Positions 24,914-33,945 of a stretch of 64,000 nucleotides of DNA are shown here, in pieces. The first letter of the stretch is position 1, and each line of letters begins with the position of its first letter. The notes beneath the pieces were generated by a model that saw nothing but the letters and a program-made list of their open reading frames with translations, did not search any database and was not told the origin of the DNA. The position numbers and the translations under genes are program-made. Source of the stretch: Chryseobacterium aurantiacum. GTDB taxonomy: Bacteria > Bacteroidota > Bacteroidia > Flavobacteriales > Weeksellaceae. Location of the stretch: positions 186,001 through 250,000 of the forward strand of contig NZ_PXUE01000006.1 in assembly GCF_003020585.1 (NCBI RefSeq). Direction: 5' to 3'.

Positions 24914-26116
24914 TTATAAGTTGTTGAGATCCTGAGCAATCAGCCATCCCTCGCTCCAGCAAGCCTGAAAATTAAAGCCACCAGTTACCGCATCAATATT
25001 TAAGACCTCTCCTGCAACATAAAAATTAGGTAGAAGTTTCGAAGACATGTTTTTGAAGTTAATCTCCTTTAAATCAATGCCTCCAGCCGTTACAAATTCA
25101 TCCTTAAATGTTGATTTTCCGGTTACCTGAAACTTTTTAGCGCAAAGATTTTCCAGAATTTTCTGCATTTCCTTCCCTGAAATATTGGCAACCTGCTTGT
25201 TGAGGTCAACCTTTGAAATTTCCAGGATTTTCTGCCAGAATCGGTTCGTTATATCAAATATTTTGGACTGTCCCACTGTCTTTTTAGGGTTGCTTTGTTT
25301 GAAGTTCTGAAAGGCTTCCTCTGCTTCTTCCACGTCCATTGAGATAAAATTAACCTCAATTTCAAAATTGTACTTAACCTTGGCAAGGCTTATTGCTTCC
25401 CACGCTGAAATTTTCAAAACAGCAGGTCCGGAAAGTCCCCAGTGGGTAATCAGTAAAGGCCCGCTTTCTTCTGTTTTCAGTTTTGGGATTGAAATACCTG
25501 CATTTTCAAAACTTGTTCCCGGGAGATCTTTTAGAAGCTCATCCTTAATATTAAAGGTAAAAAGGGATGGAACAAGGTCTACAATCTTATGTCCCAGATT
25601 TTCAATCATTTTCAGAGATTTGGGAGAGCTTCCGGTTGTATAAACAATATAATCTGCTTCAAAGTCTCCGGAATTAGTTCTTACCACGTACTTTTCATCC
25701 AGTTTTTTAATCTCCTTTACTGTACATTTTGTTTTTACCGTCACATTTTTCTTTTGAGTTTCATTCAAAAAAGTATTGATGATGGTCTGTGAAGAATTGC
25801 TTTCAGGGAAAGTTCTGTTGTCATTTTCAATTTTCAACGGAACGTTACGCTGATCAAACCATTCCATCGTATCTCCCGGCTGGAATTTGGTGAAAACACT
25901 TAATAATTCCTTGTTTCCGCGAGGATAAAACTGAACAAGCTCCCTTGGATCAAAGCATGCATGGGTAACATTGCAGCGTCCGCCTCCGGAAATCTTTACT
26001 TTCTGAAGAACATCAGAGTTCTGTTCTAAAATTGTAATTGTATATTTCTTTTCGTCAAGGTTCGATGCGCAGAAAAAGCCTGCAGCACCGCCTCCGATTA
26101 TAATGATCTGTTTCAT
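24914..26116 (-). CDS. HI0933/YhiN-type FAD-dependent oxidoreductase
   Basis: A 400-residue flavoprotein. The N-terminal dinucleotide fold is IIIIGGGAAGFFCASNL, followed by the HI0933 signature KISGGGRCNVTHAC. The C-terminal FAD-contact block is YVAGEVLNIDAVTGGFNFQ. FPESNSSQTIINTFL and THWGLSGPAVLKIS are also family landmarks. This family is often annotated as aminoacetone oxidase or BaiN-like; the natural substrate is unsure. It stands upstream of the TonB-domain gene in the same direction. Confidence 0.9.
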   Translation of the reverse strand: MKQIIIIGGGAAGFFCASNLDEKKYTITILEQNSDVLQKVKISGGGRCNVTHACFDPRELVQFYPRGNKELLSVFTKFQPGDTMEWFDQRNVPLKIENDNRTFPESNSSQTIINTFLNETQKKNVTVKTKCTVKEIKKLDEKYVVRTNSGDFEADYIVYTTGSSPKSLKMIENLGHKIVDLVPSLFTFNIKDELLKDLPGTSFENAGISIPKLKTEESGPLLITHWGLSGPAVLKISAWEAISLAKVKYNFEIEVNFISMDVEEAEEAFQNFKQSNPKKTVGQSKIFDITNRFWQKILEISKVDLNKQVANISGKEMQKILENLCAKKFQVTGKSTFKDEFVTAGGIDLKEINFKNMSSKLLPNFYVAGEVLNIDAVTGGFNFQACWSEGWLIAQDLNNL

Positions 26117-26230
26117 GTATGTGTAATCCTATGCTGAAGATTATTTTTTCAAAAGTACAATTTTTATAAACCATCTTATTTGAGTATTTTTGAAGATTAT
26201 AATTTTAATTATACCAAAAACGATTTTCAT

Positions 26231-26725
26231 ATGATTTTCTACCATAAATTTGAAGTGAGATGGAGTGATCTTGATGCCAATAAGCATTTGGCCAATTCAT
26301 CCTATGTACAATATTGTGCACAAGCCAGAATGGCTTTCATGACCAAAGAGAAAATGGGTGTTACCCAACTGAGCAGATGGGGAATTGGTCCGGTTATCCT
26401 GCATGAAAGATACTCTTTCTTCAAGGAGATCTATGCAGATCAGATCGTAATTGTAAGTGTAGAAATAGACGGATGTTCAGAAGATTCTTCTATCTATCGT
26501 TTTGTACACAAATTCTATACACCAGATGGAATGCACTGTGCTACAGCAGAAGCTACAGGCGTATGGATTGATATGATGCTTAGAAAAATGACAACTCCAC
26601 CAGACGATGTAGTGGAGGCAATGAATAAATATAAAAGCCCGGAAACTGTGGTGCTGTCAAAAGAAGACTTTAAAAAGTTTCCTTTCCACCCACAAAATAT
26701 TGATCCGGCAGAATTGACGAAATAA
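26231..26725 (+). CDS. Acyl-CoA thioesterase, hotdog fold
   Basis: A 164-residue 4HBT-type hotdog thioesterase. The active-site region FEVRWSDLDANKHLANSSYV contains the conserved Asp and an N-terminal strand-helix boundary typical of YbgC/FatA-like enzymes. It should hydrolyse acyl-CoA to free acid and CoA in the cytoplasm; chain length is unknown. I use the ATG at 26231, because the longer frame starts with a TTG. The 91-nt gap before thiL has no clear promoter. Confidence 0.87.
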   Translation: MIFYHKFEVRWSDLDANKHLANSSYVQYCAQARMAFMTKEKMGVTQLSRWGIGPVILHERYSFFKEIYADQIVIVSVEIDGCSEDSSIYRFVHKFYTPDGMHCATAEATGVWIDMMLRKMTTPPDDVVEAMNKYKSPETVVLSKEDFKKFPFHPQNIDPAELTK

Positions 26726-26816
26726 TTCAAAGTTTAAAGTTTAGGGTTCAATGTTATGAAGGACTTTTAGGTCATTAATACATTTTACTTTGAGCATGGT
26801 ACAAAAAAGAAATTTT

Positions 26817-27869
26817 ATGTTTGAAGATAAATCACAGGAGCTTACGCCCATTTCAAAACTGGGAGAATTCGGTCTTATTAAACATTTGACAGAGCATTTT
26901 CCATTATCCAATGAATCTTCAGAACTTGGAGTAGGAGATGATGCGGCAGTTGTTAATCCTGGTAATAAAAAAGTGGTTCTTACCACTGATGTTTTGGCTG
27001 AGGGAGTGCATTTTAACCTGGGCTATGTTCCGTTAAAGCATCTTGGTTACAAAGCGGTTGTGGTAAACCTAAGTGATATTGCTGCAATGAATGCGGTTCC
27101 TACCCAAATTTTAGTGTCTCTGGCTGTTTCCAACCGTTTTCCGGTTGAGGCTTTGGAGGAGATTTATTCAGGAATTCAGGCGGCATGTGCAAGATACAAA
27201 GTTGACCTTATTGGAGGAGATACAACGAGTTCTAATGCCGGATTGGTGATGAGCATTACTGCTGTAGGAATTGAAGCTGATGAAAATATTGTCAAGAGAA
27301 GCGGAGCAAAGGCAAATGATCTTCTTGTAGTTACAGGAGATCTGGGTGGAGCTTATATGGGGCTTCAGATTCTGGAAAGAGAACATGCTGTTTATCTTGC
27401 AGACCCGAATATGCAGCCGGAGATGGAGGGCTACGATTATATCCTGGAGAGACAATTGAAGCCTGAAGCAAGAACAGACGTTAAAAATATTTTAGAAGAA
27501 TTGGATATTAAACCAACTTCCATGATTGATATTTCTGACGGTTTAGCTTCCGAGATTCTTCACCTTTCCGATCAGTCAAAAGTAGGATTCAGATTGTATG
27601 AGGAAAAAATTCCTTTAGATAATCTAACGATCTCTACGGCAGATGAAATGAACTTAAATCCTGTAATGACAGCATTAAGCGGAGGAGAGGACTACGAATT
27701 GTTATTCACCATTTCACCCAATGACTTTGATAAAATTAAAAATCATCCGGATTTTACCATTATCGGACATGCTGTTGAAAAAGAAGATGGAAACTTTATG
27801 GTAGCGAGAGGGTCTAATCAGCTGGTTGCTCTTACCGCCCAAGGATGGGATGCTTTTTTAAGCCAGTAA
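26817..27869 (+). CDS. thiL: Thiamine-monophosphate kinase
   Basis: A 350-residue enzyme of the AIR-synthase/PurM superfamily that phosphorylates thiamine monophosphate to the active cofactor. LGEFGLIKHL, GVGDDAAVV and TTDVLAEGVHFNL give the N-terminal ATP/metal site, and VNLSDIAAMNA and LIGGDTTSSN are further signatures. MIDISDGLASE and LSGGEDYELLFT complete it. Start chosen at the ATG at 26817 (MFEDKSQEL); an upstream ATG at 26796 would add seven residues. Identification is secure. Confidence 0.94.
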   Translation: MFEDKSQELTPISKLGEFGLIKHLTEHFPLSNESSELGVGDDAAVVNPGNKKVVLTTDVLAEGVHFNLGYVPLKHLGYKAVVVNLSDIAAMNAVPTQILVSLAVSNRFPVEALEEIYSGIQAACARYKVDLIGGDTTSSNAGLVMSITAVGIEADENIVKRSGAKANDLLVVTGDLGGAYMGLQILEREHAVYLADPNMQPEMEGYDYILERQLKPEARTDVKNILEELDIKPTSMIDISDGLASEILHLSDQSKVGFRLYEEKIPLDNLTISTADEMNLNPVMTALSGGEDYELLFTISPNDFDKIKNHPDFTIIGHAVEKEDGNFMVARGSNQLVALTAQGWDAFLSQ

Positions 27870-27908
27870 AATTGAAAAATTATATTTAATTTTAAATATT
27901 GTAAGAAG

Positions 27909-27938
27909 ACCGCAGCACTTTTTTTGCTGTGGTTTTTG
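27909..27938 (+). terminator. thiL terminator
   Basis: ACCGCAGCA (27909-27917) pairs with TGCTGTGGT (27925-27933) with one G-U, and a short T-run follows. Confidence 0.75.
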
Positions 27939-27960
27939 TTTATAGCTAAATAATTTAGTA

Positions 27961-28782
27961 ATGATTACGCCAGAAAAAGAAATTCCGGTTCATCACCTGA
28001 CTTCCGAAGAATTTCAGATGAGTACTCTGACTGATGCCGGTCCAGAGAACTTTCATGATGTTCACCGTCATAATTTTTTTGAAATCATCTGGTTTAGGGA
28101 AGTATATGAAAACAGTCTATTAGAATTGGATTTTGAAAGGTATAAACTCAAGAACAATCAAATCTGTATCATTGCGCCGGGGCAGGCATTCAACATGAAA
28201 TTAGACGGAGAGAAAGGGTATGCCATGGCAATAAGCAGGGAAATTTTCAACGAAGCCTGTACCATAGAATCGGTGCTTACGGGAGGAGAGCTCCCCTTTT
28301 TTTTAAATCCCCAAAATGAAAAAACCTGCAGAACAATTATAGCGTTGATGGAGCAGGAATATAAAACAACCGCAAGAACAGAACTCTTAAAAGCTTATCT
28401 GAAAGCATTTTGTATCATCATCGGAGAACAAATTATTCCTCAGGAACCTTTATTGAATGACCGTCAGCGTATTCAGCAACTGATAAAACTAATTGAAGAA
28501 AACTATATCACTCACAAAAATACATCCTTTTATGCTGAACATTTAAAAATAAGCACTCATCACCTGAATGATATTGTTCGTTTATCAAGAGCAACCACTG
28601 TAAAGAAAATGATTGCCCAAAGACTTATTCTTGAAGCCAAAAGAGAACTTAGTTTTGGAGCCCTCTCCATTAAAGAGATTGCTTTCAAACTTGGTTTTAC
28701 TGATACTTCATATTTTTCCCGATTTTTCAAGAAACATACAGGGCAAAACCCCGATTTTTTTAAAAATAAAGAAAAAGAATAA
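27961..28782 (+). CDS. AraC-family transcriptional regulator
   Basis: A 273-residue regulator. The N-terminal part is a cupin-like sensor (HDVHRHNFFEIIWFRE, IAPGQAFNMKLDGEKGYAMAI cut here to IAPGQAFNMKLDGEKGYAM). The C-terminal AraC/XylS domain has two helix-turn-helix motifs, ending in the hallmark FKLGFTDTSYFSRFFKKHTGQNPDFF. The effector is unknown. It lies 180 nt upstream of the MFS transporter in the same direction, which makes that gene the likeliest target. Confident as family. Confidence 0.92.
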   Translation: MITPEKEIPVHHLTSEEFQMSTLTDAGPENFHDVHRHNFFEIIWFREVYENSLLELDFERYKLKNNQICIIAPGQAFNMKLDGEKGYAMAISREIFNEACTIESVLTGGELPFFLNPQNEKTCRTIIALMEQEYKTTARTELLKAYLKAFCIIIGEQIIPQEPLLNDRQRIQQLIKLIEENYITHKNTSFYAEHLKISTHHLNDIVRLSRATTVKKMIAQRLILEAKRELSFGALSIKEIAFKLGFTDTSYFSRFFKKHTGQNPDFFKNKEKE

Positions 28783-28881
28783 TCTTCAATATGTACAATC
28801 TGATTGATTTATATTTGTACTTATTGTTTGTTTCCTGTTCGTAAATCTTCAGTTTGTCCTGTTATTTCTTCAGTTCTGTTA

Positions 28882-28912
28882 TTGAACCGTCTGCTTTTTT
28901 GGAGGACCTTTG
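28882..28912 (+). promoter_or_regulatory. Candidate promoter of the MFS gene
   Basis: TTG (28882-28884), a 20-nt spacer and GACCTTTG (28905-28912) give one mismatch to TAnnTTTG and a slightly long spacer. Such a weak promoter suits an AraC-type activator. Confidence 0.4.
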
Positions 28913-28961
28913 CGCTCCATGAAAACCACATGAGTAGATCGTTTAATAATTAATACTATTT

Positions 28962-30158
28962 ATGAAAAACCTAGGGGTCGTTATTTTTATTTTAGCCTTG
29001 CTTAATACATTGGAATCGTTAAGTATAGACCTGTATTTACCTGCATTCCCAAGTATGGCTCAAATTTTCCAGACGGATATCGGGCACATACAGATCTCCA
29101 TTTCTGTATTTTTTGCAGGATTTGCCATTGGACAACTTTTATGGGGTCCTTTATCAGATCATAAAGGAAGAAAACCGATGTTGTACTGCGGGTTGCTATT
29201 GTTTATTTTAGGAGCAATAGGAATCTATTTCACAAAAAATATTTATATGCTATGGGCGATGCGTTTTCTACAGGCGTTCGGGGGAAGTGCCGGAATTGTG
29301 ATAGGAAGAGCCATCATTATAGACCTTTATGATAAACAAAAATCTGTTGCCATATTTTCCCAGCAATCTCAGATAAGTGGGGTAGCCCCTATTGTAGCGC
29401 CTTTACTGGGAAGTGTATTCCTTAAATTTTGGGGATGGAATAGTTCTTTTGCCTTCCTTGTAATATTAGGATTTATAACACTCATTTTGGTTTACAAATG
29501 TGTTCCTGAAACCAATGCCAGACTTTTATCCAAAGACAATGATGTTGTAGAGGAAAAAATAAATCTGATGGAACAGCTTAAAGCAATTCTGTCCAACAGA
29601 GACTTTGTAAACAATACGATGATCGGAAGCATTGCTTTTGCCTCCCTGATAATCTATATTTCCAATGCTCCTTTTCTTTTTATGGAGTTGCATGGTTTTT
29701 CCAGTGAAGTCTTTGGGTTTATCTTCGCATTCAATTCTGTAGCTTTAATTTTGGCGGCCTATATCACTCCAAGATTGATCAAGAGGTTTGAAGAAACACG
29801 AATTAAGTTCTGGGCCACAGTTATTTTATTATCCTCCTGTTGTCTTCATATTCTGGTTTCAATGTATCAGTTGTCTGTAGGGCTGGAAATTGTATTATTG
29901 CATATCTCTTTATTAGCTATAGGAATTTTATTCCCGATCACCTCTGCCCATGCCCTGTCGCCATTTAAGGAAGGACGCGGTACAGCGGCAGCATTAATGG
30001 GCTTTATGCAGCTAATGGTTACCTTTTTAATCTCAGGTGTTGTAGGACTTATGGAAGCAGACTCCATCATACCAATGGTGGTTACAAGAGCCTTAATAGG
30101 ATTAATTGCCGTATGGTTTGGTTATCGTTCATTGAAACGAATCAAAGTATTTGCATAA
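28962..30158 (+). CDS. Bcr/CflA-type MFS drug efflux transporter
   Basis: A 398-residue inner-membrane proton antiporter with 12 predicted helices. The N-terminal LSIDLYLPAFPSMA is typical of the Bcr/CflA group. The motif A between helices 2 and 3 is GPLSDHKGRKPM, and motif C is in the GVAPIVAPLLGS region of helix 5. Substrates in the family include bicyclomycin, chloramphenicol and small solutes; which applies here is unknown. The upstream AraC gene may regulate it. Confidence 0.9.
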   Translation: MKNLGVVIFILALLNTLESLSIDLYLPAFPSMAQIFQTDIGHIQISISVFFAGFAIGQLLWGPLSDHKGRKPMLYCGLLLFILGAIGIYFTKNIYMLWAMRFLQAFGGSAGIVIGRAIIIDLYDKQKSVAIFSQQSQISGVAPIVAPLLGSVFLKFWGWNSSFAFLVILGFITLILVYKCVPETNARLLSKDNDVVEEKINLMEQLKAILSNRDFVNNTMIGSIAFASLIIYISNAPFLFMELHGFSSEVFGFIFAFNSVALILAAYITPRLIKRFEETRIKFWATVILLSSCCLHILVSMYQLSVGLEIVLLHISLLAIGILFPITSAHALSPFKEGRGTAAALMGFMQLMVTFLISGVVGLMEADSIIPMVVTRALIGLIAVWFGYRSLKRIKVFA

Positions 30159-30295
30159 GAAAAAGCAGAGTGTTTGGAGGGAGTTTTCAAAATATGATCC
30201 TGCTACTATTCCTGTTGGTCATCATAGACGTACACTTAATCAAGTAATTTTTGAAAGAAATAGTCAAAAGGTTCTCTTTGCATAAAATTTAGAAT

Positions 30296-31204
30296 ATGAA
30301 AAGAAACCTTTTGACGGCTTTTTGCTGCCTATTGCCGTTAGGATATTGGATCCATGCACAGACGGGAATATCTGCAGAATTGAAGACAGAATACACCCCA
30401 TTTTCCAACTATATTCGTCCGGAAGACAGTGTTAAAACCAACTCTAAGAGTGATTTTAAAAGAGTAAATCTGAATCTGAGTATTCCATTGTCTATAAAAA
30501 AAGACAGTAACGGAAAGATAAAAGCCTGGTCAATGCTCCTTAGCGGATCCTATGCAAGAATATCACACAAAAACTACGAAACTCCGTTATTTCCGGATCA
30601 GATGTTGAATGCTCAGGTTGGGCTGCAGCATATAAGACCTTTGGGAAAGAAATGGAGTATAATGATGATGGCTTCAGTAGGGCTGTATACTGATCTTGAA
30701 AGAATAAGTTCTGATGATATATTAGGTCAGGGAGGAGTTCTGTTTATAAGACATTTTAATCCGAACCTTGCTTTGGGTGGAGGCCCCGTTCTTACCACAG
30801 CATTTGGAACACCAATGGTTTTGCCGTGGATTTATTTTGATTGGAAAACCAACGGAAAGGTCAAATTCAAGATTAATTTCCCTGAAGGAGCAGAGGCGGG
30901 ATATCAGTTTTCAGATGCCCTTACCCTAAAAGCAGTAGTCAACCTCAGCGGAATGTTGGTAGAAAGAAATAAAGACGGAAAATCTATTATGTTTGGATAT
31001 CAGCAGATCACGGCGGGGCTAAGACCGGAAATAAAAATCAATGACAAATTGAGCCTCGGTATTACGGGTGGATCAACTCTGGTGAGAAATTTCAGTGAAA
31101 GCGAACGAAAAATCTCAAGCATTTTTAAAGATAAAAAAATCGCAGATCCCAAGTTTACAAGTACATTCTATGCTGCCCTTGCAATACGCTGGAATCTACC
31201 TTAA
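30296..31204 (+). CDS. DUF6268-like outer-membrane beta-barrel protein
   Basis: A 302-residue exported protein with a signal peptide (MKRNLLTAFCCLLPLGYWIHAQ). Alternating hydrophobic strands suggest a beta barrel (NLNLSIPLSI, WSMLLSGSYARIS, MMMASVGLYTD, ITAGLRPEIKI), and the last residue is preceded by an aromatic (AALAIRWNLP). The set is consistent with DUF6268. It is convergent with the LytR gene, and a long hairpin sits between. Function not known; a role in envelope integrity or transport is possible. Confidence 0.75.
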   Translation: MKRNLLTAFCCLLPLGYWIHAQTGISAELKTEYTPFSNYIRPEDSVKTNSKSDFKRVNLNLSIPLSIKKDSNGKIKAWSMLLSGSYARISHKNYETPLFPDQMLNAQVGLQHIRPLGKKWSIMMMASVGLYTDLERISSDDILGQGGVLFIRHFNPNLALGGGPVLTTAFGTPMVLPWIYFDWKTNGKVKFKINFPEGAEAGYQFSDALTLKAVVNLSGMLVERNKDGKSIMFGYQQITAGLRPEIKINDKLSLGITGGSTLVRNFSESERKISSIFKDKKIADPKFTSTFYAALAIRWNLP

Positions 31205-31212
31205 GAAAAAGG

Positions 31213-31274
31213 CTGGAAGAAAGAAGTTTAACCGCTTAATTGCTCTTCAGATTATTATAACTTCTCTCTTCCAG
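31213..31274. terminator. Long inverted repeat between convergent genes
   Basis: CTGGAAGAAAGAAGTT (31213-31228) pairs with 31259-31274 over 16 bp with one mismatch and a 30-nt loop. A T-rich run follows on the reverse strand, so it probably ends the LytR transcript. Confidence 0.6.
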
Positions 31275-31284
31275 ACCTTATTCT

Positions 31285-32019
31285 TTATTTACTAATCAGC
31301 TTCTTATATACCACCTGGTTAAGCAATTCTTCTTTTCGGGTCCGGGAAATGGGAAGCTCTATTTTATTAATGAACAAACGCCCTCCGGAAATCATGTCAA
31401 TATGGGTAATATTGATTAAAAAAGACTTATGAATCCTGAAGAAATGATCAGTGGGCAATGATTCCTCAATAGCTTTCATGGTTTGATGGATTACCAGAGA
31501 TTTATCCTTAAAATGAAGCTTGGTGTAATTCTGCATGCTTTCGATAAATAAAATATCTACCCAGGAAATCTTGATGAACGTATCAGACTGCCTTACATAC
31601 AGAAAAGGATCATCCAAAGGGGTGTTTTTTCTTAGTTTCTCGTTGATAATAAACTGTTGCTGGGCCTTATTCACCGCCTGATAAAAACGATTAAAGGCTA
31701 TAGGTTTTAAAAGATAGTCAGCGACTTGCAGCCGGAATCCCTCCAGTGCATATTCTGAATAAGCCGTTGTAAGGATACATAAAGGTGGATTTTCAAGTTG
31801 CTCCAAAAACTCAAGACCAGTAAGGTAGGGCATATTGATATCCAGAAAAAGAAGATCTATTTCACTTTCTTTTACCTTGGTGTCTGCCTCCAACGCAGTA
31901 GCACAGGCACCCTCCACGGATAGAAAATCAATCTGATCTGCCAATTCCTTAAGATGGAATCTTGCCAACGGTTCGTCATCTATAATCAGGCATTTCATTT
32001 TAGGAATCGTATTACTCAT
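31285..32019 (-). CDS. LytTR-family response regulator (pair 1)
   Basis: A 244-residue regulator. The receiver domain (about 8-125) has the acidic pair in LIIDDEPLAR, phospho-acceptor Asp60 in LLFLDINMPY, Thr in LTTAYS and Lys in YLLKPIAFNRF. A LytTR DNA-binding domain follows (about 140-240), with FIESMQNYTKLHF and FFRIHKSFLINI. LytTR regulators bind direct repeats about 21 bp apart. It overlaps the partner kinase gene by 8 nt and is transcribed after it. A nearby 21-bp repeat upstream of the porin gene is a candidate site. Confidence 0.94.
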   Translation of the reverse strand: MSNTIPKMKCLIIDDEPLARFHLKELADQIDFLSVEGACATALEADTKVKESEIDLLFLDINMPYLTGLEFLEQLENPPLCILTTAYSEYALEGFRLQVADYLLKPIAFNRFYQAVNKAQQQFIINEKLRKNTPLDDPFLYVRQSDTFIKISWVDILFIESMQNYTKLHFKDKSLVIHQTMKAIEESLPTDHFFRIHKSFLINITHIDMISGGRLFINKIELPISRTRKEELLNQVVYKKLISK

Positions 32020-33070
32020 TTCTTTCAGAGAGTTTTAAGGTTAAAGTTACTTTATAGACAATACCATCAGATTCAATTTTCAAATCATGGGAATCCGGAT
32101 ATTGTAGTTTTAATCGTTTTTTTACATTTTCAAGGCCAATTCCCCCGGCTCCGTCTTTCTTTTTGTACATGGCCACATCAGAATAAGAATTTTCTACATA
32201 AAAAAAGAGATTTCCGTTTTCCTCCTTATAATTGATTTTAATGTAGCCTTTATGTCCGGGAAGTCTGCAAACATATTTAAAGGCGTTTTCAATAAAAGGA
32301 ACCAAAAGTAGGGGGGCAATGAAAGCCTTTCTGCTTCCGGTTTCCCAGGTTGCCCTTACATCCAGCTCATTTCCCCATCTTAGCTTTTCTACCTCAACAA
32401 GATTTTGAAGATATTCAATTTCCTTATCCAGCGGAACCAGATTTTGATTGCAATGATAGAGTTGATACCGCAAAATATCAGAGAACTTCATCAGCAAAAA
32501 ATCGGCAAGCTCCGTATCCCGTTTCATCAGGATATGAATATGATTCAGGATATTGAATACCACATGCGGATTGATCTGATCCTGAAGAAGCTTAAGCTGA
32601 TTTTCCAGATGGGCTTGCTGAAGAAGGATGTGGTCTCTTTCTATTCTTCCGTGTTCTTTATAGAATTTGATGCCGCAGGCAGACCCATTGATCAAAAAAG
32701 AGGCAGGTAAAGACATATAAAAGCCTTTCCATAAAAAAGGAAGATGATCCCAAAAGTTTGGAGGAAGCTGGTTTTTGGGAGAAACTTCGAGATAAGTGAA
32801 AATAACAGAGAAAATAAAGCTCAAAAGAAAAATAACCATTACCGTATGGATCAGAAATTTTTTCATTTTTTTTGCCCGTAACGCTTTTGGAAGAAGTTTA
32901 TTGGTTAAAAAATGAGTAAACATAAAAGAACTGATAGCAATGATAACAGCTTGAATGATGGCGAGATATTTATCTGTCTCAGTCTGAAAATTGCACCATA
33001 ATACAATCGTAAAAACAAGCCAGAAAATAAAGGTGAATATGTATTCTCTTAAAACAAATGGTTTTGTCAT
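32012..33070 (-). CDS. LytS/YesM-type sensor histidine kinase (pair 1)
   Basis: A 352-residue inner-membrane kinase. Four hydrophobic helices fill residues 10-130 with little extracytoplasmic sequence, so the signal is probably sensed in the membrane. The His_kinase domain has LQDQINPHVVFNILNHI, where the usual FLFN is VVFN, and the ATP-binding part has PFIENAFKYV and GGIGLENVKKRL. It signals to the adjacent LytTR regulator, with which it overlaps by 8 nt. It lies downstream of the porin-like gene in the same direction. Confidence 0.92.
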   Translation of the reverse strand: MTKPFVLREYIFTFIFWLVFTIVLWCNFQTETDKYLAIIQAVIIAISSFMFTHFLTNKLLPKALRAKKMKKFLIHTVMVIFLLSFIFSVIFTYLEVSPKNQLPPNFWDHLPFLWKGFYMSLPASFLINGSACGIKFYKEHGRIERDHILLQQAHLENQLKLLQDQINPHVVFNILNHIHILMKRDTELADFLLMKFSDILRYQLYHCNQNLVPLDKEIEYLQNLVEVEKLRWGNELDVRATWETGSRKAFIAPLLLVPFIENAFKYVCRLPGHKGYIKINYKEENGNLFFYVENSYSDVAMYKKKDGAGGIGLENVKKRLKLQYPDSHDLKIESDGIVYKVTLTLKLSERNE

Positions 33071-33090
33071 AGAAGCTTAAAATAATTTAA

Positions 33091-33123
33091 TAAAAAAATA
33101 GAAACTGCAGGTCCGCAGTTTCT
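33091..33123 (-). terminator. Terminator of the porin-like gene
   Basis: AGAAACTGC (33100-33108) pairs with GCAGTTTCT (33115-33123) around a 6-nt loop. A T7 tract follows on the reverse strand. This separates the porin transcript from the LytS/LytR genes. Confidence 0.8.
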
Positions 33124-33147
33124 AATGAGTAAAGATAATTTAAGTTT

Positions 33148-33762
33148 TTAGAATAGAAAATAACCTATTCCAAGGCTAAAGCTGTGAGGTTTGGATTTAA
33201 ACTCCTTACTAATGTTTGAAAGTCCGTTTTCATACCTCAGATCTATCGTAAAATTCTTGTAATCTACACCCACACCTCCTGTTATACCGATATTGGATTT
33301 GTCAAATTTTTGAAAACCCTCCTGAAGAGCCTGTGAGCTGGATATATTATTATTATTATTATTATTATTATTAAAAGCATAGCTGTAGACTCCACCGGCA
33401 AAGACTCTTACATTAAAATCATCGGTCTTTACCAGTTTATAACCTATTACCACGGGAAGATCAATAGCATTCCATGTAAGCTTTGCGGAACCTCCATCTT
33501 TTGTGTCGTAGGATGTTTTTCTTTTGTTGAATAAAGCTTCTCCTTGTACATACAGGCTTCCAATGTCTAGTCTTGTCATTACCCCTGCCTGATAACCGAA
33601 ACCGTATTTCCCTTCCAAGGAAGAAGACTCCGTTGAGGTTTTTGTAAAATTTGTACCTCCCTTTACCCCAATGTGAAAAGCAGGTGTTTGTTGTGCCTGA
33701 GTTTTAATGGAACAGGTGATGCATAAAAATAATGAGCTTAATGCCAAAAATTGTTGTTTCAT
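33148..33762 (-). CDS. Porin-family outer-membrane beta-barrel protein with Asn repeat
   Basis: A 204-residue protein with a signal peptide (MKQQFLALSSLFLCI, then TQA) and an OmpW/PorT-like eight-strand barrel: FHIGVKGGTNFTK, GYQAGVMTRLDIG, LPVVIGYKLV, IGITGGVGVDYKN and ending in FSLGIGYFLF. The terminal Phe is the expected outer-membrane assembly signal. A run of nine Asn is encoded by nine AAT triplets and lies between strands, probably in a surface or periplasmic loop. I start at the ATG at 33760-33762. The gene has a LytTR-type repeat upstream. Confidence 0.85.
   Translation of the reverse strand: MKQQFLALSSLFLCITCSIKTQAQQTPAFHIGVKGGTNFTKTSTESSSLEGKYGFGYQAGVMTRLDIGSLYVQGEALFNKRKTSYDTKDGGSAKLTWNAIDLPVVIGYKLVKTDDFNVRVFAGGVYSYAFNNNNNNNNNISSSQALQEGFQKFDKSNIGITGGVGVDYKNFTIDLRYENGLSNISKEFKSKPHSFSLGIGYFLF
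33346..33372. repeat. Trinucleotide microsatellite (ATT)9
   Basis: Nine perfect ATT units (AAT on the coding strand) encode Asn9 in the porin-like protein. Slippage would change loop length without shifting the frame. Confidence 0.95.
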
Positions 33763-33806
33763 AAGTTGATTGCTGTTAAAAATCTGATGCAAAACAACAA
33801 CTCTGG

Positions 33807-33815
33807 CAAAGAGTA
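33807..33815 (-). promoter_or_regulatory. Candidate -7 box of the porin-like gene
   Basis: The reverse strand reads TACTCTTTG, a TAnnTTTG-like box with one extra base, about 45 nt before the start codon. The -33 region falls in the 21-bp direct repeat at 33828-33858. Confidence 0.4.
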
Positions 33816-33827
33816 TAAAATTTTATT

Positions 33828-33858
33828 TGACGAATGGCAACAAGGCTGTGACGAGGTG
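33828..33858. promoter_or_regulatory. 21-bp-spaced direct repeat, candidate LytTR binding site
   Basis: TGACGAATG (33828) and TGACGAGGTG (33849) start exactly 21 bp apart, two turns of the helix. The site lies just upstream of the porin promoter, where an activator would be placed. The likely binder is the neighbouring LytR (31285-32019), by position only. Confidence 0.5.
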
Positions 33859-33907
33859 TGCGGATGAAGATGGAAAATTACGTGACATCAGAAAGCGGGG
33901 ATGAATA

Positions 33908-33944
33908 AAAAACAAACCCGGTAAGATCTACCGGGTTTGTTTTT
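33908..33944. terminator. Strong terminator after the TonB-domain gene
   Basis: A perfect 16-bp stem (33908-33923 with 33929-33944) has a 5-nt loop, with A-run and T-run arms, directly beyond the stop at 33946. Confidence 0.85.
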
Positions 33945-33945
33945 G

